A DNA stretch of 64,000 nucleotides from JABWBD01 sp040768665 (lineage in GTDB: Bacteria > Planctomycetota > Planctomycetia > Pirellulales > Thermoguttaceae): NCBI GenBank assembly GCA_040768665.1, contig JAXGMN010000030.1, positions 110,902 through 174,901 of the forward strand, given 5' to 3'. Position numbers and translations under genes: made by a program. Below, piece by piece: positions 9,382-17,344 of the stretch. The notes below the pieces were generated by a model. The model did no database searches. It was not told the origin of the DNA and was given only the letters and a program-made list of their open reading frames with translations. Positions within the stretch are counted from its first letter, which is position 1; each line of letters begins with the position of its first letter.

Positions 9382-10365
9382 TTGAAATACCGCGATTTTG
9401 GAAGAACCGGCCTCCGCGTTTCGGAGATCGGCTTTGGAGCCTGGGCGATCGGAGGCAGTTGGGGACCGCAGTCCGACGAGGATTCCCTCGCCGCGCTGCA
9501 CCGGGCAATCGATCTCGGCGTGAACTTCATCGACACGGCGGCCTTCTACGGCAACGGCCGCAGCGAGCAGATCATCGGCCGGGTCTTGAAGGAGCGGCCG
9601 GAGAACCTCTTCGTGGCGACCAAGACCCCGCCCGCCCCCGGTCCCTGGCCGCCGTCGCCCTATTGCCGCGCCCTGGACCGCTACCCCGAAAGCTACCTCC
9701 GCGAAAACGTGGACGAGCGTCGCAAAATGCTGGGCGTCGACTGCATCGACCTCTTGCAGTTGCACACCTGGACGCGGGCCTGGAACAAGTCGCCTCGCCC
9801 GCTCGACACGCTCAAGAAGTTTCAACAGGAAGGCAAGATCAAGCACATCGGCATCTCCACGCCGGAACAGGATCAGAACTCCGTGATCGATCTGATCCGC
9901 CGCGGCTACCTCGACGCGGTTCAAGTGATCTACAACATCTTCGAACAGGAGCCCGTCGCCGAGTTGCTGCCCGCCGCCGCGGAGCACGGCGTCGCCGTGA
10001 TTGTACGCGTCGCCTTGGACGAGGGCGCACTGAGCGGAAAGTATCGTCGTGGACATCGCTTTCCGCCCGACGATTTCCGCAACACCTACTTCGGCGGCGA
10101 CCGCATGGATCGCGTCGTCGATCGCGTCGAGCGAATCGAGGCCGATCTTGCGAAACTCTTGCCTGCCGGCGAGTACACCCTGCCCCAGATCGCGCTCCAG
10201 TTCGCCCTCTCCCACCCGGCGGTCAGCACGGTCATTCCCGGCATCCGGAACGTAACGCAAGCCGAGGCGAACGCGCGGGTATCCGACCTCGACCCGCTCC
10301 CCCAGCCGGTGCTGCTCAAACTCCGCGAGCACGCATGGCTCCGCGGCGTGTGGTATTCCAAATAA
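9382..10365 (+). CDS. Aldo/keto reductase
   Basis: A 327-residue cytosolic protein of normal aldo/keto reductase length with all four catalytic residues visible: Asp51 and Tyr56 in NFIDTAAFYGNG, Lys81 in FVATKT and His128 in LLQLHTW. The fold ends with HPAVSTVIPG and the NADPH-binding C-terminal segment. It should reduce an aldehyde or ketone using NADPH; the substrate is not evident. The start is TTG at 9382, supported by an AGGAG at about 9 nt. It starts just after a dispersed repeat. Confidence 0.88.
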   Translation: MKYRDFGRTGLRVSEIGFGAWAIGGSWGPQSDEDSLAALHRAIDLGVNFIDTAAFYGNGRSEQIIGRVLKERPENLFVATKTPPAPGPWPPSPYCRALDRYPESYLRENVDERRKMLGVDCIDLLQLHTWTRAWNKSPRPLDTLKKFQQEGKIKHIGISTPEQDQNSVIDLIRRGYLDAVQVIYNIFEQEPVAELLPAAAEHGVAVIVRVALDEGALSGKYRRGHRFPPDDFRNTYFGGDRMDRVVDRVERIEADLAKLLPAGEYTLPQIALQFALSHPAVSTVIPGIRNVTQAEANARVSDLDPLPQPVLLKLREHAWLRGVWYSK

Positions 10366-10452
10366 TGCGCCTGTAACCAACGGCATTCGCTGCGCATCCA
10401 CATCCGAAAGCCTTGTCCCTTATGCGGGGATAGACTATCCGGAGATTGCGCC

Positions 10453-11060
10453 TTGACTGTGAGCCGTGGAATCCTTGCCGCTTCGATCATTGTAGTGATT
10501 GTTCTTGGGACAGTCCTGTCGATCGTCTATGCCCGCGTCCGACCTTCGGCCCAGACTACCGAAGCGCCGTGGGCGAAAATGCCGGCCAGGCCGGTCCCGG
10601 CCGATCATGCCCATCTCATCTCCGGCCCGTTTGCCGATGGCTCTTCCGTCACCCGAGCCTGTCTCGAATGCCACCCGGGCGCGGCCCGGCAGGTGATGGC
10701 GACCAGCCATTGGACATGGGCGGGGCAGAAAGTCAAGCTCCCCGGCCGCGACGAAATCATGCGAGTCGGAAAACGCAATCTCATCAACAACTTCTGTATC
10801 CATGCCGGCCCGAACATGGCAAAGTGCGGCCTGCACCGGGCGGCCGATGGGCCTATGTTCCCAGCACGCGCGACGCGTCGCTCTACGTCCTGGGTCATGA
10901 CCGCTGGCGATGGGTGAACCGGTTCGGCGGCCTCGTTCTGGCCGGCGTGATCAGCGGCGTGGCCGTGCACTCGCTCGCAAGAATCCGTTCCGCCCGCCGG
11001 CGTCAGCCTTTGACTGCCGTCGCGCCGTATTCAAAGAGAATTGAGGACAGCAAGCCATGA
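10453..11060 (+). pseudogene. Octaheme tetrathionate reductase-family cytochrome c, internally deleted
   Basis: The N-terminal part (TTG 10453) has a membrane anchor (ILAASIIVVIVLGTVLSIVYA), one heme site CLECH and the family-like stretch SHWTWAGQKVKLPGR...NLINNFCI. At about 10830 the frame changes. The sequence then reads as the C-terminal end of the same family, RWAYVPSTRDASLYV followed by HDRWRWVNRFGGLVLAGVI, a second membrane segment. Only one CXXCH is left where about eight are expected, so the middle (perhaps 1 kb or more) is gone. The C-terminal frame overlaps the next gene by 4 bp, as an intact operon gene would. Confidence 0.6.
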
Positions 11061-11746
11061 GCACCGACCGCGGGCAACTCTACTCCGTTTACGAACGGAT
11101 CTGGCACTGGTCGCAGGCATCGGGAATCCTGATGCTGATGCTTACCGGCGTGTTGATCCACTGGCCGAACCTGTTCGGTGTGCCCGTGTTTTCTACGGCC
11201 GTAGTGGTCCACAACGTGCTCGGCTTTCTGCTGGTGGCAAACGCCTTGTTGGGGCTATTCTACTATGTCACCACGGGCACGATTCGGCAGTACCTGCCCG
11301 AGCCCCACGACTTCGTCAGTCTCTCGGTTCGCCATGCGGCCTACTATGTCGGGGGAATGTTTCGGGGTGAACCGCATCCGTTGGAAAAGACGCCCGCACA
11401 CCGGCTGAATCCACTTCAACAGGTGACGTACATGGCCATTCTCAACGTGTTGCTGCCGCTTCAAATGGTGACGGGGCTTCTGATTTGGGGCGCACAGCGG
11501 GCCCCGGATGCCGTCGCGTCGATCGGCGGGTTGGCCGTTCTCGCCATGGTCCACACCCTGGGAGCGTGGCTGTTCGCGGCGTTCGTCGTCATGCACGTAT
11601 ATCTGACGACGACCGGCAAAACACCTTTGTCGCACCTGAAGGCCATGGTCTTCGGATACGAGGACGTGACGGTTGCGACCCGGACCGCCCGGAGCGACCG
11701 ACCGGCCGCGTTCCACACCGCCCCGCATCGGGAGCTCTGCAAATGA
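11057..11746 (+). CDS. Membrane b-type cytochrome (cytochrome b561 / hydrogenase-type subunit)
   Basis: A 229-residue protein with four to five predicted membrane helices. Conserved histidines lie in helices at ERIWHWSQ, VVVHNVLGF, AMVHTLGAW and VVMHVYLT; these are the likely axial ligands of two b hemes. This pattern is typical of cytochrome b561-like subunits that pass electrons between quinones and a periplasmic cytochrome. ATG 11057 overlaps the preceding frame by 4 bp and its stop overlaps the next ATG by 4 bp, so it belongs to one translationally coupled operon. Its natural partner, the octaheme cytochrome upstream, is deleted, which leaves its present function uncertain. Confidence 0.8.
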   Translation: MSTDRGQLYSVYERIWHWSQASGILMLMLTGVLIHWPNLFGVPVFSTAVVVHNVLGFLLVANALLGLFYYVTTGTIRQYLPEPHDFVSLSVRHAAYYVGGMFRGEPHPLEKTPAHRLNPLQQVTYMAILNVLLPLQMVTGLLIWGAQRAPDAVASIGGLAVLAMVHTLGAWLFAAFVVMHVYLTTTGKTPLSHLKAMVFGYEDVTVATRTARSDRPAAFHTAPHRELCK

Positions 11747-12270
11747 ACGAAACGAGAACAGCCCCCACGTACTGGAATCCTTACGTCGCGGGCGTTGCCC
11801 TCGGGCTCGTGCTGTTTTCCGCCTTCGCACTCACCGGCAGCGGTCTGGGCGGTTCCGGCGGGAGCGCCCGTGTGATGGCATTTGTCGAAGACCGCATTGC
11901 TCCGGCCGCCGCCGATCGGAACCCCTATCTCGCCCACCTCGCCGGTGGTGATTTGAACCCGCTGGATCACAACATGATCTGGATGATGCTCGGGGTGGTC
12001 CTGGGCGGGTTCATTTCGGGGACCCTGGCGGGTCGCGTGAAGGTGGAAACCCACAAAGGCCCGCATCTGACCGACCCCGGCCGCTGGGCGATGGCATTCG
12101 CCGGCGGCGGCCTGATGGGATTCGGCGCCGCGCTGGCCCGCGGCTGCACGTCGGGCCAGGCCCTCTCCGGCGGATCGGTACTCTCGGTCGGCAGTTGGGC
12201 TTTCATGATGATGGTCTTCGCGGGGGCCTATCTCCTGGCGTATCCGCTGCGGAAAGTATGGAACGAGTAA
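11743..12270 (+). CDS. YeeE/YedE-family sulfur-compound permease, first half
   Basis: A 175-residue membrane protein with a start helix, a long loop and two more hydrophobic segments. It carries the family signature GGGLMGFGAALARGCTSGQ, in which the cysteine and the GCTSG turn are thought to pass sulfur compounds such as thiosulfate. In YeeE of other bacteria two such repeats form one channel. Here the second repeat is in the next gene, which suggests the two proteins form a heteromer. ATG 11743 overlaps the cytochrome stop by 4 bp. Confidence 0.82.
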   Translation: MNETRTAPTYWNPYVAGVALGLVLFSAFALTGSGLGGSGGSARVMAFVEDRIAPAAADRNPYLAHLAGGDLNPLDHNMIWMMLGVVLGGFISGTLAGRVKVETHKGPHLTDPGRWAMAFAGGGLMGFGAALARGCTSGQALSGGSVLSVGSWAFMMMVFAGAYLLAYPLRKVWNE

Positions 12271-12277
12271 TACCGGG

Positions 12278-13519
12278 TTGAACGTCATGCTCCCTTTCAC
12301 GTTTTCACCAACGACCGTCAATCTGCTCGCCCTTTTGATCGGCGTTTGCTTCGGATTCGTGCTGGAACGGGCCGGCTTTGGCAACGCAAGGGTCCTGGCA
12401 GCCCAGTTCTACCTCCACAACATGCGTGTGCTTAAGGTGATGTTTACGGCCATCGTCACCGCCATGTTGCTCGTATTCCTGTCGTCGTCGCTGGGGCTGA
12501 TCGACTTCCAGCGGCTTTGGGTTCCGCCCACGTATCTCTGGCCGGGCATTGTCGGCGGCTTGATCCTCGGCGTCGGCTTCATCGTCGGTGGCTACTGCCC
12601 CGGCACGTCGCTGGTCTCCATGTCGACGTTCAAGCTCGATGGGCTCAGCTTCGCCCTGGGCGTGCTCTTCGGAATGCTTGTCTTCGGGCAGACCGTGCCG
12701 GCCTTCTGGGACTTCTACAACACTTCCGGCTTCCTCGGCCGGCTGACGATTCCAGAGCTTCTAGGCATCGATGCGGGATGGGTTGTGCTTGGTGTCGCGG
12801 CAATGGCCGTGGGCGCATTCTGGGCGGCGGAACAGGCCGAGCGGGTTTTCTCGAAGGGCGAAGCACCCGATCGCCCCGCGCCGCGCGGCCGGCTGATCCG
12901 GCGCGCGGCCGTGGCCGGTGCGATGGGGATCGGAGCCGTCGCGCTGGTCATCGGACAGCCAAACATCGAGCGGCGGGTCGCCTGGGCCGAAGAATCGCTC
13001 GCCGAGCGGCTCGGCACACGCGAGGTCTTCATCGATCCTGCCGAGGCTCTCGGCCTGATGCACAACAACCAGATTCCGCTCCGGCTGGTGGATGTCCGCA
13101 GCGAGGCGGAGTTCAACGTGTTTCATCTGCTCGATGCCGAGAACGTGTCCCCGGAAAGGCTCGATCGCCGGTGGGCCGCCGAGGTCAAACCCGAGGACAT
13201 CGTCGTCGTGATGTCCAACGACGAGCAGTCGGCCGCCGAGGCATGGAAGCGCCTGGCCGTGCTGCCGAACATCAACGCCTACGTCCTGGCCGGTGGGCTC
13301 AACCGGTGGCTCGATGTCTACCGGCAGCGGCTTGCCAACGTTCCGGGACCGGAAACCCCTTCCGCCGGCGACGATACGCTGCGGCATCACTTCCCGTCGG
13401 CCCTCGGCGCCCATTACGACTGCGCCCGGCCGCCGCAAAACCTCATTACCCAGCGGCCCTTCCCCTCGAAGGTCAAAACACTCAAGCCGGTCCGCTCGCC
13501 GGGCGGCGGCTGCGGGTAA
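12278..13519 (+). CDS. YeeE/YedE permease fused to a rhodanese domain without the catalytic cysteine
   Basis: A 413-residue protein. Residues 1-170 are a YeeE-type membrane unit with FGFVLERAGFGNARV and VGGYCPGTSLVS, whose cysteine matches the transport site. A further membrane helix near residue 215 leads to a rhodanese-like domain (about 250-360; RLVDVRSEAEFNVFHLLDAENV...GGLNRWLDV). The active-site loop reads VVVMSNDEQSAAEAW, where a cysteine is normally found after the VVV strand, so sulfurtransfer by the usual mechanism is unlikely. The tail ends in GGGCG and contains HYDCARPP. TTG 12278 or ATG 12287 may be the start. It follows the first permease after 7 bp and probably works with it. 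Confidence 0.75.
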   Translation: MNVMLPFTFSPTTVNLLALLIGVCFGFVLERAGFGNARVLAAQFYLHNMRVLKVMFTAIVTAMLLVFLSSSLGLIDFQRLWVPPTYLWPGIVGGLILGVGFIVGGYCPGTSLVSMSTFKLDGLSFALGVLFGMLVFGQTVPAFWDFYNTSGFLGRLTIPELLGIDAGWVVLGVAAMAVGAFWAAEQAERVFSKGEAPDRPAPRGRLIRRAAVAGAMGIGAVALVIGQPNIERRVAWAEESLAERLGTREVFIDPAEALGLMHNNQIPLRLVDVRSEAEFNVFHLLDAENVSPERLDRRWAAEVKPEDIVVVMSNDEQSAAEAWKRLAVLPNINAYVLAGGLNRWLDVYRQRLANVPGPETPSAGDDTLRHHFPSALGAHYDCARPPQNLITQRPFPSKVKTLKPVRSPGGGCG

Positions 13520-13592
13520 GACGGGCAGTCATGCGGGATTCTGATATGCGGGATTCTGGCAGAGCGATTTCGCAGAGACAGAACACCAGCCG

Positions 13593-14345
13593 TCAAGCCT
13601 GGGAACGGCTCCCCTCGGCCGGGAGCCTCGCCAGGACCGGCAGTTTGATGCTGAACTGGGTCCCCCTGCCGACCTCGCTTTGCACGGTGATCCGGCCGCC
13701 GTGGGCCTCGATAATCTTGCGTGCCGTAGGCAGTCCCAGTCCCGACCCACCCCGTTTCGTCGAGAAGAACGCTTCGAAGATATGCTCCCGGGTCTTCGCA
13801 TCCATACCGCACCCGGTATCAATCAGGTCCAGTCGCACTCCGTCGCCCGTGTCGCTGGTGCGCACGACGAGCTGCCCGCCCTGGGGCATCGCCTGCTGGG
13901 CGTTCAGCACCAGGTTCAACAGCGCGCCGTGGAACGACTCGCGGTCCAGGAGCACCGTCGGCAGGTCCGCGGCCAGATAGTCGATCACGTCGATCCCGGC
14001 CTCTTTCGCCTTAGGCGAAAAGAACTGCAGGACCTCCTTCACCTGATGGTTGAGATTCGTCGGCTCGGTCTTGAGCGTCCGGACTTTCGTAAAGCTCAGG
14101 AAGTTATTGAGCAAATCCTGCAAGCGCTGGCACTCCCTCTCGACAACGCCCACCTTGGTCAGTGCTCGCCGCTCGCGGGGAGTCTCCGGGTTCTGGAGAT
14201 CCTCGGCCAGCAATTCCATGTTCAGCCGAATCGTCGACAGCGGGTTCTTGATCTCATGAGCCAGCGCGCCGGCCAGCTTCGCGATCTCGGTATACTGGTC
14301 GACGAGCTTGCGTTCCGATTCGGAAGGAGCATGAGGCGAAATCAT
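13593..14345 (-). CDS. Soluble sensor histidine kinase (HisKA-HATPase)
   Basis: About 250 residues with no membrane or sensor domain. The H-box is LAHEIKNPLSTIRLN with His30 as the phosphate acceptor. The ATPase has an N-box (LLNLVLNAQQAM), G1 (DTGCGM), F (FEAFFSTK) and G2 (GSGLGLPTARKI), so it looks active. No response regulator lies beside it, so it is an orphan and must be signalled through other proteins. I chose ATG 14345 because the alternative start at 14420 lies across the likely pnp terminator. It points the same way as pnp and follows it after about 90 bp. Confidence 0.8.
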   Translation of the reverse strand: MISPHAPSESERKLVDQYTEIAKLAGALAHEIKNPLSTIRLNMELLAEDLQNPETPRERRALTKVGVVERECQRLQDLLNNFLSFTKVRTLKTEPTNLNHQVKEVLQFFSPKAKEAGIDVIDYLAADLPTVLLDRESFHGALLNLVLNAQQAMPQGGQLVVRTSDTGDGVRLDLIDTGCGMDAKTREHIFEAFFSTKRGGSGLGLPTARKIIEAHGGRITVQSEVGRGTQFSIKLPVLARLPAEGSRSQA

Positions 14346-14370
14346 GGCCGGGGCCGCCGCTAGGTGTGAG

Positions 14371-14412
14371 AAAACGCAATCGCCTGGCCGGCGGTCCGGG
14401 CAGGCGATCGCG
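14371..14412 (-). terminator. Rho-independent-like terminator downstream of pnp
   Basis: On the minus strand the stretch reads GCGATCGCCTG, a GC-rich loop, then CAGGCGATTGCG followed by TTTT. The arms pair over about 12 bp with one mismatch. The T-run is downstream in the direction of pnp transcription, so it would end the pnp message before the kinase gene. Confidence 0.55.
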
Positions 14413-14438
14413 TGGTGCACTTCCGCCGGGGCGGACGA

Positions 14439-16589
14439 CTATTTCTCCGCAACAGACTCCTTCGCCGCTGCCTCTCTGAGAACGGCCCTGCGGCTGAGCT
14501 TGACCCGATCCTGATCGTCGATGGCGATCACCTTGACCTCCATCACGTCGCCGATCTTGCAGACATCGGAGACACTCGACACGTATCCTTCGGCCAATTC
14601 GCTGATGTGGCACAGGCCGTCCTTGCCGGGGAGGATCTCGATGAACGCTCCGAAATCCTTGATGCTCGTGACGCGTCCCTCATAGATTCGGCCGACCTCG
14701 ACGCTCGCGGTGAGCGCCTCGACCTGCCGCATCGCAGCCTGTGCGCCCTCGGCGATCTGGCAGGCGATCGTTACCGTGCCATCGTCCTCCACCTCGATCA
14801 GCGCACCGGTCCCCTCCTGAATGGCTCGAATCGTCTTGCCACCGGGGCCGATCAACAAGCCGATCTTGTCCGGGTCGATCCGCGTACGCAGCAGCCGCGG
14901 CGCCCAGGCGGAGATCTGGTCGCGAGGCCGAGGCATCGCGGTGAGCATCTTCCGCAGGATCTCGATGCGGGCTTCGCGGGCTTGCTGCAGAGTGGCCCGC
15001 ACGATCTCTTCGCTGATCCCGCTGATCTTCAGATCGAGTTGAATTCCGGTCACGCCGTTCTGGGTGCCCGCGATCTTGAAATCCATATCGCCGTAATGGT
15101 CTTCGTCGCCGATGATGTCGGTCAGGAGGGTCCACTGGTCCTCCTCCTTGACCAGCCCGATCGAAATGCCGGCCACGGGATTACTGATCGGCACACCGGC
15201 CGTCATCAGCCCGAGCGTGGCGCCGCAAACGCTGGCCATCGAGCTCGACCCGTTCGATTCCAGGATGTCCGAGATGATCCGGATCGTATAGGGAAACTGG
15301 TCGGGTTCGGGCAAGACCGGCTTCACGCTTCGTTCAGCCAGGGCCCCGTGGCCGATCTCGCGCCGGCCCGGGCCGCGAATCGGACGCACCTCGCCGACCG
15401 AAAACGGCGGGAAGTAGTAGTCGAGCATGAACTTCTTCGTGTATTCCTCAATCAGCCCGTCGACCCGCTGCTCGTCGCGCGTCGTCCCCAGTGTGACCGT
15501 GATCAGTGCCTGCGTCTCTCCGCGTTGAAACAAGGCCGAGCCGTGAACCCGCGGGAGCACGTCGACCTTGCAACTGATTTCGCGAAGATCCGTGGCCCCG
15601 CGTCCGTCCGGCCGCGTGCCACCCAGGATGAGATCCCGCACGGCCCGCCGTTCCAGGTCGTGCCATGCCTTGTCGAGAGCCAGCGGCGAAACGGCCTGTT
15701 CGGCGAGCGGATCAGGAATCATCTCCGCGATCACCCGCTCTTTGAGTTGGCTCACCGCCTCCGCACGGGCCTGCTTGCCTTCGGTCCGTTTTGCCTCCTT
15801 CAGCGCCTCGAAGTACTTCGATTTGATCTGGTCGTAGAGCGCGTCCGGCTCGGGGGATGGATACTCCGATTTCGCCGGCCCAACCTTGCTCACCAGCTCT
15901 TCCTGCAGTTCGCAGATCTCGCGGATAAAGCGGTGCGCCGTTGCGATTGCCTCGGCCATCAACTCCTCGGGTAATTCCCGGGCGAACCCCTCGATCATCA
16001 GGACCACGTCCTTGGTGCCGGAGACGATCAGGTCGAGGTCGCTCTCCTCAAGTTCATCCTGCGTCGGGAAAACGACAAACTCGCCGCCGATGTATCCGAG
16101 GCGCACGGAGCCGATCGGTCCGTGGAAGGGGACGGGTGCCAGCATCAGGCTGGCAGAAGCGCCGTTCATCGCCAGCACGTCGCCGTCCGTCTGGCGGTCA
16201 CTGGCCATAACGAAGGCCTGGATCTGGACCTCGTCGTGGAACCAGTCGGGAAAGCTGGGGCGAATCGGCCGATCGATGAGCCGTGCGGTCAGCGTTTCCT
16301 TGGTGGTCGGCCGCCCTTCTCGCTTAAGAAATCCCCCGGGAAACTTGCCGGCGGCGGCCACGCGTTCCCGATAATCGCATGTGAGCGGGAAGAAATCGAT
16401 GCCCGGTCGAGGGGGTCCCGTCGCCGTAGCAGAGAGCACGACCGTCTCGCCGTACCCGATCAGGCAACTGCCCGCCGCCTGCTTCGCCAATTCTCCAGTT
16501 TCAATCCAAAGGGTGCTCGCCCCAATCCGTTTCTCTACGCGTTGTTTCAATTTTCCTACCTTCACATGCGCTGCAGTCCCTGCTGACAC
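14439..16589 (-). CDS. pnp: Polyribonucleotide nucleotidyltransferase (PNPase)
   Basis: A 716-residue protein of normal PNPase length, which degrades RNA by phosphorolysis in the cytosol. Two RNase PH-like domains lie at about 10-240 and 330-560, with ETGELAKQAAGS near the start and the active-site aspartates in DMDFKIAGTQNG. A KH domain (GLLIGPGGKTIRAIQ) and an S1 domain (GRVTSIKDFGAFIEI...GLCHISELAEG) complete the chain. GTG 16589 is the longest start. GTG 16565, which gives MKVGKLKQRVEK and has AGGGA upstream, may be the true one. It follows rpsO, the arrangement found in many bacteria, where PNPase is controlled from its own leader. Confidence 0.95.
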   Translation of the reverse strand: MSAGTAAHVKVGKLKQRVEKRIGASTLWIETGELAKQAAGSCLIGYGETVVLSATATGPPRPGIDFFPLTCDYRERVAAAGKFPGGFLKREGRPTTKETLTARLIDRPIRPSFPDWFHDEVQIQAFVMASDRQTDGDVLAMNGASASLMLAPVPFHGPIGSVRLGYIGGEFVVFPTQDELEESDLDLIVSGTKDVVLMIEGFARELPEELMAEAIATAHRFIREICELQEELVSKVGPAKSEYPSPEPDALYDQIKSKYFEALKEAKRTEGKQARAEAVSQLKERVIAEMIPDPLAEQAVSPLALDKAWHDLERRAVRDLILGGTRPDGRGATDLREISCKVDVLPRVHGSALFQRGETQALITVTLGTTRDEQRVDGLIEEYTKKFMLDYYFPPFSVGEVRPIRGPGRREIGHGALAERSVKPVLPEPDQFPYTIRIISDILESNGSSSMASVCGATLGLMTAGVPISNPVAGISIGLVKEEDQWTLLTDIIGDEDHYGDMDFKIAGTQNGVTGIQLDLKISGISEEIVRATLQQAREARIEILRKMLTAMPRPRDQISAWAPRLLRTRIDPDKIGLLIGPGGKTIRAIQEGTGALIEVEDDGTVTIACQIAEGAQAAMRQVEALTASVEVGRIYEGRVTSIKDFGAFIEILPGKDGLCHISELAEGYVSSVSDVCKIGDVMEVKVIAIDDQDRVKLSRRAVLREAAAKESVAEK

Positions 16590-16749
16590 ACGTAGGCGGA
16601 AGCGAAGCGGGCTTGAGCGAGCCGCATTGAGCCGTCGGCCAGCGACAGTTTACCCACAGGTGCGGTACTCTCAAGCCGCTGCGGCCGACCGAAAAGTCGG
16701 GGCAACCGCATCGAGAGCGTCGTCGCAATATTCAGAGAGCGCGGCAGAA

Positions 16750-17019
16750 TTACTTCCGGATTTCCAGCCGCCGGATAATATCCAGGTAACGCTGCGGATC
16801 GACTCTCTTCAGATAATCCAACAACCCGCGGCGACGGCCGACCAGCATCAGCAGCCCACGCCGTCCGGCGTAGTCCTTCTTGTGCGTCCGCAAGTGCTCG
16901 GTGAGGCCGTTGATCCGCGTCGTGAGAATCGCGATCTGGACCTCGGCGGACCCCGTATCGGTGTCAGTCCGCTTGAACTCGCTGATCAGATCCTGCTTTC
17001 GCTCTCTGGTGATGGTCAT
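16750..17019 (-). CDS. rpsO: 30S ribosomal protein S15
   Basis: An 89-residue protein that matches S15 along its whole length (FKRTDTDTGSAEVQIAILT, INGLTEHLRTHKKDYAGRRG, LLMLVGRRRGLLDYLK). It binds the central domain of 16S rRNA early in small-subunit assembly. It lies just upstream of pnp with a 160-bp spacer, where a leader hairpin or processing site would be expected. On its upstream side a TTGACG box near 17126-17131 with a 17-bp spacer to a weak TCCTAA-complement could be the promoter; I hold that only loosely. Confidence 0.97.
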   Translation of the reverse strand: MTITRERKQDLISEFKRTDTDTGSAEVQIAILTTRINGLTEHLRTHKKDYAGRRGLLMLVGRRRGLLDYLKRVDPQRYLDIIRRLEIRK

Positions 17020-17344
17020 CTGCTACCGCAATTCCTTGGGTCCGACCGGCTTCTGATGCTGCTCCCGAAGCTCGATCCTCCACCGAGTCAACAAGAACTT
17101 TGTCCTAAAACCTTTCACACCAATTCGTCAAAAGCGTAAGTGTACCAGTTGCCCAACTTTTTGCAACGGGGACTACACCCCCGGAAGCTTCAAATCTGCA
17201 GGAGCGGAACTGGTCTTTCTGGAGTAATCGGCTTTAGCCAAAAGTACCCCATTTCGCGAGCCGGTGCCCCATTGGAGGTGTGGGATATTAAGCGAACTTT
17301 TGCACTGAACGTGGAGCGTATCAACCCCTTCGTCCTGCTGCTTG
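17020..17344. other. Intergenic region between comEC and rpsO
   Basis: About 325 bp, with no convincing open frame. As both flanking genes read on the minus strand, this holds the comEC 3' end and the rpsO promoter and leader. A TTGACG-like box is noted under rpsO. No repeat of the dispersed families is seen. Confidence 0.5.

Noticed and set aside
9382..10365. Operon of the aldo/keto reductase with the sulfur genes
   Set aside because: The gap of about 90 bp and separate ribosome-binding sites do not support linkage; function also differs.
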